A DNA stretch of 64,000 nt from Tepidicaulis sp002389665 (GTDB lineage: Bacteria; Pseudomonadota; Alphaproteobacteria; Parvibaculales; Parvibaculaceae): positions 1,798,001 to 1,862,000 of the forward strand of contig NZ_OZ244942.1 of the NCBI RefSeq assembly GCF_965222285.1, written 5' to 3'. Positions 51,845-61,597 of this stretch are shown in pieces. Each line of letters starts with the position of its first letter. Within the stretch, counting starts at the first letter, position 1. The translations under genes were made by a program, and so were the position numbers. The notes beneath the pieces were generated by a model that worked only from the letters and a program-made list of their open reading frames with translations, had not been told where the DNA came from and did not search any database.

Positions 51845-54526
51845 ATGGACGTCGTCATTGTCGAATCGCCTGCCAAGGCCAAGACGATCAACAAATATCT
51901 CGGCTCGTCCTACAAAGTGTTGGCGTCCTACGGGCATATCCGCGACCTCCCCTCCAAGGACGGATCGGTCAAGCCGGATGAAGACTTCTCCATGGCCTGG
52001 GACATGGATGCGAAGTCCCAGAAGCGGGTGAATGAGATCGCCGACGCGCTGAAAGGCGCGAACGGGCTGATCCTCGCCACTGACCCGGACCGCGAAGGCG
52101 AAGCCATTTCCTGGCACGTTCTGGAAGTCCTGAAGAAAAAAGGCGTCCTGAAAGACGTCAAAAACATCTCCCGCGTGGTTTTCAACGCCATCACCAAGAA
52201 ATCCGTGCTGGAGGCGATGGAACATCCGCGCGAGCTCGACAAGGAGCTGGTGGACGCCTATCTCGCCCGCCGCGCGCTTGACTATCTCGTGGGCTTCACG
52301 CTCTCGCCGGTGCTTTGGCGCAAATTGCCCGGCTCGCGCTCGGCCGGCCGCGTGCAGTCCGTCGCGCTGCGCCTCATCTGCGACCGCGAGCTCGATATCG
52401 AGAAATTCATCCCGGAAGAATATTGGACGCTAGCCGCCGATATGCGCACGGGCTCGGATGAAAATTTCGAGGCAAGGCTCTGGACGCTGGACGGCAAGCG
52501 CGTCGAAAAATTCGACATTAACAGCGCCGATGCCGCGAATGCCGCTAAGGCCCGCATCGAAGCCGCGCGCTTCTCCGTACGCTCGGTGGAAAGCAAGCCC
52601 GGCCGGCGCAACCCGCAGCCGCCTTTCACCACTTCCACATTGCAGCAGGAAGCGGCGCGTAAACTCGGCTTCTCCGCCTCGCGCACCATGCAGACCGCGC
52701 AGCGGCTTTATGAAGGCGTGGATATCGACGGTGAGACGACGGGTCTCATCACCTATATGCGGACGGACGGCGTGCAGATCGAGCCCGAAGCGCTCGCCCA
52801 GACGCGCAATGTCATCCAGAACGAATACGGCGAGCCTTATCTGCCCTCGTCCGCGCGCGAATATCAGACCAAAGCGAAAAACGCTCAGGAAGCGCACGAG
52901 GCCATCCGCCCGACCGATGTGGCGCGCCTGCCCTCGCAGCTCGAAAAAATTCTCGATGCCGACCAGCACCGCCTTTACGACCTGATCTGGAAGCGCACCG
53001 TGGCGAGCCAGATGGAAAGCGTGCGCCTCGACCGCACGACCATCGACATTACCTCCGGCGACAATCAGATCGGCCTGCGCGCCACCGGCTCCGTCATCAC
53101 CTTCGACGGCTTCCTGAAAATCTATCAGGAAGGGCGCGACGATGAAGCGGACGGCGAGGACGGCAACCGCCTGCCGAAAGTCGCCATGGGCGATGCGCTC
53201 GGCCTTGGCGAAGTCAAAGCCGATCAGCACTTCACCGAGCCGCCGCCCCGCTTCACCGAAGCCAGCCTCGTCAAACGGCTGGAAGAACTCGGCATCGGCC
53301 GCCCGTCGACTTACGCCTCCACACTTTCCGTGCTGCGCGACCGCGGCTATGTCCATATGGACAAGAACCGTTTCGTGCCCGAAGACAAGGGCAGGCTTGT
53401 CACCGCCTTTCTGGAAAACTTCTTCACCCAATATGTGGAATATTCCTTCACGGCGGATCTGGAAGAAAAGCTCGACCAGATTTCGGCGGGTGAGCTCGAC
53501 TGGAAGGAAGTGCTGCGCGACTTCTGGAAAAACTTCACCGGTGCCGTCGATGAAGCGCTCGAACTGCGCATCACCCATGTGCTCGACCGGCTGAACGAGG
53601 TTCTGGGCCCGCACGTCTTCCCGCCCAAGGAAGACGGCTCGGACCCGCGCGCCTGCCCCTCTTGCGAGGCAGGCCAGCTTTCCTTGAAAGTCGGCCGCTT
53701 CGGCGCTTTTGTGGGCTGCTCCAATTATCCCGAGTGTAAATTCACCCGCCAGCTCACCAAGTCCAACGAGGAAGCCGTGGCGGGCGACAAGGTACTCGGC
53801 CAGGACCCGGAAACGGGCAAGGATGTGATGCTGAAAAGCGGCCGCTTCGGCCCTTACATTCAGCTCGGCGAAGCCGAGGGCGGCGAGAAACCGAAACGCG
53901 CCGGCATTCCGAAAGGCTGGAGCGTTGCCGATATCGATTTTGAGCAGGCCTTGCAGCTGCTCTCCCTGCCGCGCGACGTCGGCCCGCATCCCGATGACGG
54001 GGAGATGATCACCGCCGGGCTCGGGCGCTACGGCCCCTTCGTTTACCACAACAAGATTTACGCCAATCTGGAAAGCCCGGAAGAAGTCTTCACGGTCGGT
54101 CTCAACCGCGCCGTTACGCTTCTGGCCGAAAAGAAAGCCAATCCGGGCCGCCGCCGCACCGCGCAGGCCCTGAAAGAACTTGGCGAGCACCCGGCGGACG
54201 GCAAGCCCGTGCAGGTTTTCAACGGGCGCTACGGTCCTTATGTCAAACACGGCAAGATCAACGCGACCCTGCCCAAGGACCAGGACCCCGAATCCGTGAC
54301 GCTTGAACAGGCGGTCGAACTGATCACCGCCAAAGCCGGCAAGGCGCCTGCGGCCAAGAAGAAGACGGCGGCGAAAAAGAAAACCGCCGCAAAGAAAAAG
54401 ACGGCTGCCAAGAAAAAGACGTCGGCGAAGAAAGCTTCGACGAAAAAAACCGCGGCCAAAAAGAAAACCGCCGCGAAGAAGAAAACCGCTGCAAAACCCG
54501 AAACCGCTGACACAGGTGAAGAGTAG
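51845..54526 (+). CDS. topA: DNA topoisomerase I with Lys/Ala-rich tail
   Basis: TopA relaxes negative supercoils. The 893-residue protein opens with the Toprim domain (DVVIVESPAKAKTINKYLG; LATDPDREGEAISWH) and has the catalytic Tyr304 in TGLITYMRTDG. A zinc-ribbon segment follows (CPSCEAGQLSLKVGRFGAFVGCSNYPECKF), then three GRYGP/GRFGP C-terminal repeats (about residues 670-830). Residues about 832-893 are a low-complexity tail of AAKKKT units, ending PETADTGEE. The tail resembles the H1-like protein at 39.6-40.1 kb and should strengthen DNA binding. It is followed by rnr after 2 bp. Confidence 0.95.
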   Translation: MDVVIVESPAKAKTINKYLGSSYKVLASYGHIRDLPSKDGSVKPDEDFSMAWDMDAKSQKRVNEIADALKGANGLILATDPDREGEAISWHVLEVLKKKGVLKDVKNISRVVFNAITKKSVLEAMEHPRELDKELVDAYLARRALDYLVGFTLSPVLWRKLPGSRSAGRVQSVALRLICDRELDIEKFIPEEYWTLAADMRTGSDENFEARLWTLDGKRVEKFDINSADAANAAKARIEAARFSVRSVESKPGRRNPQPPFTTSTLQQEAARKLGFSASRTMQTAQRLYEGVDIDGETTGLITYMRTDGVQIEPEALAQTRNVIQNEYGEPYLPSSAREYQTKAKNAQEAHEAIRPTDVARLPSQLEKILDADQHRLYDLIWKRTVASQMESVRLDRTTIDITSGDNQIGLRATGSVITFDGFLKIYQEGRDDEADGEDGNRLPKVAMGDALGLGEVKADQHFTEPPPRFTEASLVKRLEELGIGRPSTYASTLSVLRDRGYVHMDKNRFVPEDKGRLVTAFLENFFTQYVEYSFTADLEEKLDQISAGELDWKEVLRDFWKNFTGAVDEALELRITHVLDRLNEVLGPHVFPPKEDGSDPRACPSCEAGQLSLKVGRFGAFVGCSNYPECKFTRQLTKSNEEAVAGDKVLGQDPETGKDVMLKSGRFGPYIQLGEAEGGEKPKRAGIPKGWSVADIDFEQALQLLSLPRDVGPHPDDGEMITAGLGRYGPFVYHNKIYANLESPEEVFTVGLNRAVTLLAEKKANPGRRRTAQALKELGEHPADGKPVQVFNGRYGPYVKHGKINATLPKDQDPESVTLEQAVELITAKAGKAPAAKKKTAAKKKTAAKKKTAAKKKTSAKKASTKKTAAKKKTAAKKKTAAKPETADTGEE

Positions 54527-54528
54527 AA

Positions 54529-56883
54529 GTGGCTGACAAGCGCGCCCCCCGCGCCCGCAACAAAGCTGCCAAGCAAGGCGGCTCGCAGGCAGGCATGCCT
54601 TCGCGCGACGAAATCCTCTCTTTCATTACCGACAATGAAGGCAAGGCGGGCAAACGTGAAATCGCCCGCGCCTTCGGGCTTGCGGGCAATCAGCGCATTG
54701 CTCTGAAACGCATCCTGAAAGAGCTGACCGATGAAGGGCTGATCAAAAAGGGCAAAGGCAAGCGCCTTGCCCCGCCCGGCACCTTGCCGCCCGTCGGCGT
54801 TATCAACATTACGGGCCGGAACGAAGACGGTGAACTTGTCGCCGAGCCCCATCAATGGGACGAGGAAAGCCCGCCCCCCTCCATCATCATCGCCCCGCCC
54901 CGCGCCAAGGACCGCCATCAGGGCGCTACCGTCGGTGTCGGCGACCGGGCGGTTGCCCGTCTCTTCCCGCTCGAGGGCGGAGAGGATTTTGCCTATGAAG
55001 CGCGTATCGTGCGGCGCATCGGCAAGGCAGCGGAAACATTGCTGGGCGTCATCCGCGAACATACCGAGGGCGCGCGGCTTCTGCCCGTCGACAAACGCCT
55101 GCGCATGGAATTCGAGATTTCAGGCCGCGACCTCGGCGATGCGCGAGAAGGCGATCTGGTGCTGGCCGAAACCTTGCCAGGCCCCCGCTTCGGCCTGAAA
55201 CGCGCCAAAGTGCGCAACGTGCTGGGCAATGCTTCCGATCAAAAATCCATCGGCCTCATCGCCATCCATGCGCATGGCATTCCGGATGTCTTTCCCGAGG
55301 CCGTCATAGCCGAAGCGGAAAAGGCAAAACACGCAAACCTCGGCACGCGCACGGATTTGCGCGACGTTCCGCTCATCACCATCGACCCGGCGGATGCGCG
55401 CGATCATGACGATGCGGTTTACGCCGCCCCCGATGATGATCCGAAAAACGAAGGCGGCCATATCGTCTATGTCGCCATTGCCGATGTCGCCGCCTATGTC
55501 ACGCCCCGCTCGCTGCTCGACAAAGAAGCGCGCAAGCGCGGCAACTCCACCTATCTGCCGGACCGCGTGGTGCCGATGCTGCCCGAGCGCATTTCCAACG
55601 ACCTTTGCTCGCTGGTGGAAGGCAAAGACCGCGCCTGCCTTGCCGTGCGCATGGTCTTCAACAAGGACGGGCGCAAAATCTCGCACCGTTTCATTCGCGG
55701 GCTGATGCGCTCTCACGCCAAACTTTCCTATCAGGCCTTCCAGAAAGCCGTGGACGGGCATGCGGATGAAAAAACCGCCCCGCTTCTGGATACCGTCATC
55801 ATGCCGCTCTGGAACGCGTACCAGACCGCCGCCAAAGCGCGGGACCAGCGCGGCCCGCTGGCACTCGATCTGCCTGAATATAAAGTCGAGCTGACGGAAA
55901 CCGGCAAAGTGAAAGCCATCCGACAGGCCGAGCGCGTGGAGGCCATGCGTCTCATCGAAGAATTCATGATCCAGGCAAACGTCTCGGCTGCCGAAACGCT
56001 GGAAGAGAAAAACTCGCCGCTCATCTACCGCATCCACGATGCGCCCTCGCAGGAAAAGATTTTCGGCCTGTCCGAGTTCCTGAAGAGCATGGATATTTCC
56101 CTGCCCAAGGGCCAGCGCATGACGCCGAGCCAGTTCAACAAGATCCTGGCGCAGGCGGAAAAAGGCGACTTCATCCATCTCGTTTCCGACATGGTGCTGC
56201 GCTCGCAAAGCCAGGCGGTGTACGACCCGCAAAATCTCGGGCATTTCGGGCTCAACCTGCGCCGTTATGCGCATTTCACCTCGCCCATCCGCCGCTACGC
56301 GGACCTCATCGTCCACCGCGCGCTCATCTCCGCGCTCAAATTCGGCAAGGACGGGCTGACGGATGAAGAGATCAAGGATCTGGAAGAGATCGCCGAGCAC
56401 ATCTCCTTCACCGAGCGCCGCTCCATGCTGGCCGAGCGTGAAACGACGGACCGTTATGTCGCCTCTTTCCTGCAATCGAAAGTCGGCGGTGATTTCGAGG
56501 GACGGATTTCCGGTGTCTCCCGCTTCGGGCTTTTCGTGAAACTGGCCGATACCGGCGCGGACGGCATCGTGCCCATCTCTCAGCTTGAAGGCGATTACTT
56601 CATCTATGATGAAGGCCGCCAGGCGCTGATCGGAGAGCGCACACATAAGGCCTACAGGATCGGCGAGAATGTGCGCGTCAAATTGCTCGATGCCGTGCCG
56701 GTGACAGGCGGGCTTTTGTTCGAAATGCTGGAAGGCGGCTCAACGCTTGTCCCGCGCAAAGGCGCGCGCAGTGCGCCCGGCAGAGGCCCGCGCCGCGGCG
56801 CCTCCGGTCCCCGCGACAAATCGAAAGCGGGCAAGCACCGGCGCGCTGCCGCAAAGGGTAAGCGTAAGCCCGGCGCACGTTAA
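54529..56883 (+). CDS. rnr: Ribonuclease R
   Basis: RNase R degrades structured RNA 3' to 5' and acts with tmRNA in quality control. The 784-residue protein has an N-terminal winged-helix region (GKAGKREIARAFGLAGNQRIALKRILKEL), cold-shock domains, the RNB catalytic domain with DPADARDHDDAVYAAPDDD (acidic metal site), RHFGLNLRRYAHFTSPIRRYADLIVHRAL-type signature (as GHFGLNLRRYAHFTSPIRRYADL), and an S1 domain (GDFEGRISGVSRFGLFVKLADTGADGIVP). A basic tail follows. The start is GTG at 54529, 2 bp after topA. Both basic tails fit nucleic-acid binding. Confidence 0.95.
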   Translation: MADKRAPRARNKAAKQGGSQAGMPSRDEILSFITDNEGKAGKREIARAFGLAGNQRIALKRILKELTDEGLIKKGKGKRLAPPGTLPPVGVINITGRNEDGELVAEPHQWDEESPPPSIIIAPPRAKDRHQGATVGVGDRAVARLFPLEGGEDFAYEARIVRRIGKAAETLLGVIREHTEGARLLPVDKRLRMEFEISGRDLGDAREGDLVLAETLPGPRFGLKRAKVRNVLGNASDQKSIGLIAIHAHGIPDVFPEAVIAEAEKAKHANLGTRTDLRDVPLITIDPADARDHDDAVYAAPDDDPKNEGGHIVYVAIADVAAYVTPRSLLDKEARKRGNSTYLPDRVVPMLPERISNDLCSLVEGKDRACLAVRMVFNKDGRKISHRFIRGLMRSHAKLSYQAFQKAVDGHADEKTAPLLDTVIMPLWNAYQTAAKARDQRGPLALDLPEYKVELTETGKVKAIRQAERVEAMRLIEEFMIQANVSAAETLEEKNSPLIYRIHDAPSQEKIFGLSEFLKSMDISLPKGQRMTPSQFNKILAQAEKGDFIHLVSDMVLRSQSQAVYDPQNLGHFGLNLRRYAHFTSPIRRYADLIVHRALISALKFGKDGLTDEEIKDLEEIAEHISFTERRSMLAERETTDRYVASFLQSKVGGDFEGRISGVSRFGLFVKLADTGADGIVPISQLEGDYFIYDEGRQALIGERTHKAYRIGENVRVKLLDAVPVTGGLLFEMLEGGSTLVPRKGARSAPGRGPRRGASGPRDKSKAGKHRRAAAKGKRKPGAR

Positions 56884-56968
56884 GCCCGCCCTTGCCGAGC
56901 GCGGCAATCGGACACATTGTTTGGAGACGCGGCGGTCTCTAAATACGGAGCCGATCAAGGAGAAGCGC

Positions 56969-57367
56969 ATGACCGAATCCGGCAACACCCTGACCTACCG
57001 CAATGAACGCCGCCTCTGGCCGGCCATGTGGAAGGGTATGCGCTTTACCTGCCCCCATTGCGGGGAAGGCAAGCTCTTCACGAGCTATCTGAAGATCACG
57101 CCGCGCTGCGCAAGCTGCGGCGAGGAACTGCATCATCACCGCGCCGATGATGCCCCGCCCTATTTCACGATCCTGATTGTCGGCCATGTCATCGTGCCGA
57201 TGATGATGGCGCTCGAATTTGCTTATTGGCCTCCGCTCTGGGTCCATGCCGCCATTTGGCTTCCACTCACCGCGATCATGTCGCTGGCGCTGCTGCCCGT
57301 CGCCAAGGGCGCGACCGTCGGCCTGCAATGGGCCTTGCGGATGGAAGGCTTCGGCCGCACCGGCTGA
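56969..57367 (+). CDS. DUF983 membrane protein
   Basis: A 132-residue protein with two pairs of zinc-binding-like cysteines (CPHCGEG at about 28 and CASCGEE at about 48) followed by two hydrophobic segments (HVIVPMMMALEFAYWPPLWVHAAIWLPLTAIMSLALLPVAKGATVGLQWAL). It matches DUF983, common downstream of rnr in alphaproteobacteria, of unknown function. ATG at 56969 has AAGGAGAAGCGC upstream; the open frame extends back into rnr but is not supported there. Confidence 0.88.
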   Translation: MTESGNTLTYRNERRLWPAMWKGMRFTCPHCGEGKLFTSYLKITPRCASCGEELHHHRADDAPPYFTILIVGHVIVPMMMALEFAYWPPLWVHAAIWLPLTAIMSLALLPVAKGATVGLQWALRMEGFGRTG

Positions 57368-57489
57368 CGGCACCTCTCTAAAACCATAGGGCCAATCACC
57401 CGCCATTAGGCCTCTGATCGGGCTGTGCCGCCGCGCCTGCCCGCCCTATGATCACCGCATCCAAGACACCCCTCTCAAAGGAGCGCGGG

Positions 57490-58104
57490 ATGAGCGAGCG
57501 GCAGATCAAAACCGTCGAGGAACTTGAAGCGCTTTACGGCGCGCCGGTTCCCGTTTCGCTGAGCAAGGAGCGCGATCATCTCACCGCGCATTACCGCGCC
57601 TTCGTGGAAGCCGCCCCTTTCATGCTGCTTGCAACGGCAGGGCCGGAAGGGCTCGACTGTTCCCCGCGCGGAGACCCGGCGGGCTTTGTTCATGTGGAAG
57701 ATCCCCGCACGCTGCTCATTCCGGACCGGCGCGGTAATAACCGTCTCGACAGTTTGAAGAACATCGTGCGCGACCCGCGCGTCGCGCTGCTCTTTCTCGT
57801 GCCGGGCGTCGGCGAAACCTTGCGCGTCAATGGCCGCGCCTCGATCCTTGCCGATGAAGAGCTCGCCGCCCGTTTCACCATGCAAGGAAAAGCGCCGCGC
57901 TCCGTCATCAAGGTGGAAATCGAGACGGTCTATTATCAATGCCAGAAAGCGCTTGCCCGTTCCGGCCTCTGGCAATGGGAAAGCTGGCCCAAAACCCGCC
58001 CTGTCCCTACGGCAGGCGAGATCAATCAAGGCTTCGATCCCAAATTCGACGGCGCGGCCTATGACCGCAATTACCCCGAACATCTGAAGAAATCGATTTA
58101 CTGA
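57490..58104 (+). CDS. FMN-binding pyridoxamine 5'-phosphate oxidase-like protein
   Basis: A 204-residue flavin-split-barrel protein of the PNPOx-like superfamily (the MSMEG_1061-like branch). Seen: FVEAAPFMLLATAGPEGLDCSPRGDPAGFVHVEDPRTLLIPDRRGNNRLDSLKNIVRDPRVALLFLVPGVGETLRVNGRA, the conserved barrel with FMN-contacting PDRRGNNR. The C-terminal part IKVEIETVYYQCQKALARSGLW is typical of the branch. Its physiological substrate is not known; binding FMN or F420 is inferred. AAAGGAG precedes the ATG at 57490, and the longer frame is rejected. Confidence 0.85.
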   Translation: MSERQIKTVEELEALYGAPVPVSLSKERDHLTAHYRAFVEAAPFMLLATAGPEGLDCSPRGDPAGFVHVEDPRTLLIPDRRGNNRLDSLKNIVRDPRVALLFLVPGVGETLRVNGRASILADEELAARFTMQGKAPRSVIKVEIETVYYQCQKALARSGLWQWESWPKTRPVPTAGEINQGFDPKFDGAAYDRNYPEHLKKSIY

Positions 58105-58179
58105 GCGCATCTCGCAGACGGGCGCGGCTGGACTTCACATCGCCTTGGAGGCATTGTTTGGCCCACAGGGAGTTAAGCA

Positions 58180-58950
58180 ATGTCCAAAAACGAACAGGCC
58201 GCAAAGGCCGTTTTCGATCCGAAGAACAGCCGCAATCAGGAATACCGGGAAGGCAAGGCCCCCGCCGTGCGCCCCAAGGAAGCGGCAACACTCATTCTGG
58301 TGCGCCGCGACGGACCGAAGCCGCAAGTGCTGATGGGCAAGCGCCATGCGGGCCATAAATTCATGCCGAACAAATTCGTCTTTCCAGGCGGACGCGTCGA
58401 CCCGGCGGACAGCCGCATTGCCGTGAGCGATGATTTGCGCAGGCCCGTGAAAGAAAAGCTGCTGAAGAAAATGCGCGGCACGCCGTCCGAGGCCCGCGCA
58501 CGCGGCATGGCGCTTGCCGCCATCCGCGAGACTTTCGAGGAAACCGGTCTCATCGTCGGCAAGCCCTGCCCTGAAATCCGCCGCACGAAAAACCCGGACT
58601 GGCAAAGCTATTTCGACCAGAAGGTTTTGCCCGCCCTCGGCGCCATGGATTTCTTCTTCCGCGCCATCACGCCGCCCTACCGCACGAAGCGTTTCGACAC
58701 GCGTTTTTTCACGGTAGATGCGGAACACATTCAGGGCGACATGCACGATATTGCCGGCGGCTCGGACGAGCTACTGGAAGTGCACTGGCTGACGCTCGAT
58801 GATGCCCGCGGTCTCGATTTGCCGAACATCACCCGTGTGGTGCTGGACGAGCTGGATGAGCGCCTGGTGCTCTCCACCCAGGCTGCCGCGAAACGACCCG
58901 TGCCTTTCGTTTATTTCCGCCAGGCGGGTCCCATCCGCGAAACGCTCTAG
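58180..58950 (+). CDS. Nudix hydrolase (first of tandem pair)
   Basis: A 256-residue Nudix hydrolase. The Nudix box is present as GGRVDPAD ... ALAAIRETFEETGLI, with the catalytic REx2EEx-Gly core (RETFEETG). It is preceded by LMGKRHAGHKFMPNKFVFPGG and has a basic N-terminal leader (KAVFDPKNSRNQEYREGKAP) not found in its neighbour. It cleaves nucleoside diphosphate linked to another moiety, and the substrate is unknown. It is 11 bp before the second Nudix gene, with which it shares sequence and layout, so an old duplication is likely. Confidence 0.88.
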   Translation: MSKNEQAAKAVFDPKNSRNQEYREGKAPAVRPKEAATLILVRRDGPKPQVLMGKRHAGHKFMPNKFVFPGGRVDPADSRIAVSDDLRRPVKEKLLKKMRGTPSEARARGMALAAIRETFEETGLIVGKPCPEIRRTKNPDWQSYFDQKVLPALGAMDFFFRAITPPYRTKRFDTRFFTVDAEHIQGDMHDIAGGSDELLEVHWLTLDDARGLDLPNITRVVLDELDERLVLSTQAAAKRPVPFVYFRQAGPIRETL

Positions 58951-58961
58951 GCCGCGCGCTC

Positions 58962-59624
58962 ATGACCAAAGTAAAGCCGCGCGATGCGGCCTCTCTCATT
59001 TTGCTCGATGAAACGGGCGCCGAGCCGCGCGTCCTCATGGGCAAGCGGCACAGCAAGGTATCCTTCGTGCCGGATGCCTATGTCTTTCCGGGCGGCAAGC
59101 TCGATGCGAACGACGCGCATATCGAGCCCGGCACCGCCTTCACACCGGAAACGGAAAAGACGCTCGCCCATGCCGGTTGTCCGGGGGTGAAAGCACGCCA
59201 CCTTGCCCTTGCCGCCATCCGCGAAACACGCGAGGAGACCGGGCTCTATTTGACGCGCCCCGGTACGCTCAAGGGCCGCGTCTCGGGCACCTGGGAAGAG
59301 TTCCGCGCCGAGGAACGCCTGCCCGATCTTGAGAAGCTGTCCTTTGTGGGCCGCGCCATCACGCCGCTTTCAAGCCCCATCCGCTTCCATGCCCGCTTCT
59401 TCCTTGCCTCGGCGGATCACACGGAAGGCACGGTGCAAGGCTCGGGCGAGCTTTCGGACATCGACTGGTATCCGCTTTCCGAGGCGCTGAAATTGCCGGT
59501 GATCGATGTGACCGAATTCATGCTGAAGGAATTGCAGGCACGCGCCAAAGGCATCACCCATCCCGTGCCGCCGCTTTATTGCTACCGCAATGACAAGCCG
59601 GTCGTGGTGCGCCGGAAAGCCTGA
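58962..59624 (+). CDS. Nudix hydrolase (second of tandem pair)
   Basis: A 220-residue Nudix hydrolase paralogous to the preceding gene. Matching segments are VLMGKRHSKVSFVPDAYVFPGGKLDANDA, the box ALAAIRETREETGLYLTRP, and the later VGRAITPLSSPIRFHARFFLASADHTEG, versus FRAITPPYRTKRFDTRFF in the first. It lacks the N-terminal leader. It ends one base before the convergent antiporter stop, without a terminator between them. Confidence 0.87.
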   Translation: MTKVKPRDAASLILLDETGAEPRVLMGKRHSKVSFVPDAYVFPGGKLDANDAHIEPGTAFTPETEKTLAHAGCPGVKARHLALAAIRETREETGLYLTRPGTLKGRVSGTWEEFRAEERLPDLEKLSFVGRAITPLSSPIRFHARFFLASADHTEGTVQGSGELSDIDWYPLSEALKLPVIDVTEFMLKELQARAKGITHPVPPLYCYRNDKPVVVRRKA

Positions 59625-61445
59625 TTATTCCTCGCGCATGCCTGAGCGCATGGAGCCGATAGCTTTCAGCAGAACTTTGCGCACACTCGCAGGCAGCGGC
59701 AGCGGCATTGTCTCAAGGCTCGGGCGCATCGGTTGGACGGAAATCCCGACCTCCAGAATGCGCGTGCCCTCTTCATCGAGCGCACGCACGATAAGATCTA
59801 CCGTGCCGATCGTCGTGCGGTCGCCCATATCGAGCGGCTGCGGCAGGCGGCGCTGCAGAAATTCTTCCGCGCTCAAGTCCGCTTCTTCCTCGCTCACGCT
59901 GAAATCGTAAAGCGGGGCGACATCGCCCATCCGCGCATCGGGTTTCAGAATGAAATCGCCGAAGAACGTGCTGGTGAACTCATCCTCCGGCACCGGTCGG
60001 GCAAAAAGCTTGTCGAGAAGCTGCACCTGCCGGGGCGTAACGAAGAGATAGATGCTGTCCCCCTCTTTCAGCCGGCCCGCGCGCCGCGCCGACATGGAGG
60101 CGCCGTCCCGAATGACAAGCGAAGGCCGGGCCCAGCGCGGCATGCGCGCGCCGAGCGCCACAGGACTGTCCGGCGCGATCTTGTAGGTCACAAGCTCATG
60201 GCGTGAGGCGGTCGGCAGCTCGAGCTGAATGCGGTCCACCGGCCCCTTGATGGGCGGCACGAGCAGCCCCAGCCAGCGCGCCACGGGGCCGATGCTCCAG
60301 CCCTGAATGGCAAGCGAGAGCAGCACCACGATAAAGGCGATGTTGAAATAGCTTTGCCCGTCCCCGATGCCGCCAACAAGCGGGATAATGCCGAGCAGGA
60401 TCGACACCGCCCCGCGCAGCCCCACCCAGGAAACGAAAGTCATATCGGCAGGCGAAAACCGGAAAACCGACAGGCACACCCAAACGGCGATGGGCCGGGC
60501 AAGGAAAATCAGAAAAGCGGTGATTGCCACCGCACCCACAAAGACGGCGGGAAATTCCGAGGGCGTCGCCAGAAGCCCGAGCGTCAGGAACATGGCGATC
60601 TGGCAGAACCAGGTCACCCCGCTTTGAAAATCCTCCAGCGCCTGAGAATAGCGCATGCGCATATTGCCCGCGATGAGCCCGGCAATATAGGTCGCAAGGA
60701 AACCGCTCGCCTCGGCGATGGAGGCCATGGCAAAGACCGTGATGGCCAACGACAGCACGATGAGCGGATAAAGCGGCTTGTCGAACTGAATGCGGTTCAC
60801 CGCCACAAGAATGAGCCAGCCCCCCGCCGCCCCGATCAAGGCCCCGCCTAGCATCGCCCAGGCAAAGCGGCCAAAGAGCCCGGCGCTCAGCGTGTCCACA
60901 CCCGCGCCTGCCGCGATAAGCTCGACAAGCGTCAGCGTCAGGAAAATCGCCATCGGATCATTCGTGCCGGATTCGATTTCGAGCAGCGAGCGGATGCGCT
61001 CACGGATCGTCACCCCGCCGACACGCAGGAGGAAGAACACCGCCGCCGCATCGGTGGAGGCGAGAATGGTGCCGAGCAGCATCCCTTCCAGCCAGCCGAC
61101 ATTGAAAAGAAACTTGGCGGCCGTGCCCGTCAGCCCGGCGGTGAGCAGCACCCCCGCCGTCGCCAGAACCACAGCGGGAACACCTGCCGCCCGGTAGGAG
61201 CGGAAGCGCGTCGCGTAGCCGCTGTCGAAAAGAATGACGGAAAGCGCGATGGAGCCGATGAGATAGGCCGTGCCCGCATCGTTGAAGACGACGAGACCGA
61301 AACCGTCCTCCCCCGCCGCAAGCCCCACCACGAGGAAGACAAGCAGCAAGGGTGAGCCGATGCGGAAGGAAAGAAGGCTGGAAAGAATGGCGGCGCAGAC
61401 AAGCCCGGCAACGATAAAAATGGCGACGGTCTGCGCTTCGAGCAT
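59625..61445 (-). CDS. K+/H+ antiporter (CvrA/NhaP2 type)
   Basis: A 606-residue CPA1-type exchanger with about twelve hydrophobic segments followed by a cytosolic TrkA-C-like domain. Membrane motifs are FVVGLAAGEDGFGLVVF (the VGLAAG helix), GTILASTDAAAVFFLLR and ESGTNDPMAIFLTLTLVEL, the latter with the ion-binding ND pair. The regulatory part includes RHELVTYKIAPDSPVALGARMPRWARPSLVIRDG and KEGDSIYLFVTPRQ. The product probably exports K+ (or Na+) for protons to set cytoplasmic pH and potassium. Confidence 0.9.
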   Translation of the reverse strand: MLEAQTVAIFIVAGLVCAAILSSLLSFRIGSPLLLVFLVVGLAAGEDGFGLVVFNDAGTAYLIGSIALSVILFDSGYATRFRSYRAAGVPAVVLATAGVLLTAGLTGTAAKFLFNVGWLEGMLLGTILASTDAAAVFFLLRVGGVTIRERIRSLLEIESGTNDPMAIFLTLTLVELIAAGAGVDTLSAGLFGRFAWAMLGGALIGAAGGWLILVAVNRIQFDKPLYPLIVLSLAITVFAMASIAEASGFLATYIAGLIAGNMRMRYSQALEDFQSGVTWFCQIAMFLTLGLLATPSEFPAVFVGAVAITAFLIFLARPIAVWVCLSVFRFSPADMTFVSWVGLRGAVSILLGIIPLVGGIGDGQSYFNIAFIVVLLSLAIQGWSIGPVARWLGLLVPPIKGPVDRIQLELPTASRHELVTYKIAPDSPVALGARMPRWARPSLVIRDGASMSARRAGRLKEGDSIYLFVTPRQVQLLDKLFARPVPEDEFTSTFFGDFILKPDARMGDVAPLYDFSVSEEEADLSAEEFLQRRLPQPLDMGDRTTIGTVDLIVRALDEEGTRILEVGISVQPMRPSLETMPLPLPASVRKVLLKAIGSMRSGMREE

Positions 61446-61495
61446 TCAGTTCCTGCCTCGTGTTTCACATGTGACGGCAATTTTATCCCGCAATT

Positions 61496-61524
61496 TTGCC
61501 GCTACATTGTAGAAACAGTATTAA
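61496..61524 (+). promoter_or_regulatory. Candidate promoter for the MFS gene
   Basis: TTGCCG (61496-61501) and TATTAA (61519-61524), spaced 17 bp, lie about 75 bp upstream of the MFS ATG in the divergent gap with the antiporter gene. Inferred from consensus. Confidence 0.4.
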
Positions 61525-61597
61525 AGGCCGGATTGTTCGCGTCCAAACCGAATTCACCGGGCAGCGGTTCCGCAATAACAAGAAAAGCGCTTAAGAA

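Noticed and set aside
52430..54250. A 606-residue open frame antisense to topA
   Set aside because: Shadow of the TopA coding region with no recognisable domain.
55120..56646. A 508-residue open frame antisense to rnr
   Set aside because: Sense strand carries the complete RNase R catalytic motifs; no ribosome-binding site for the antisense frame.
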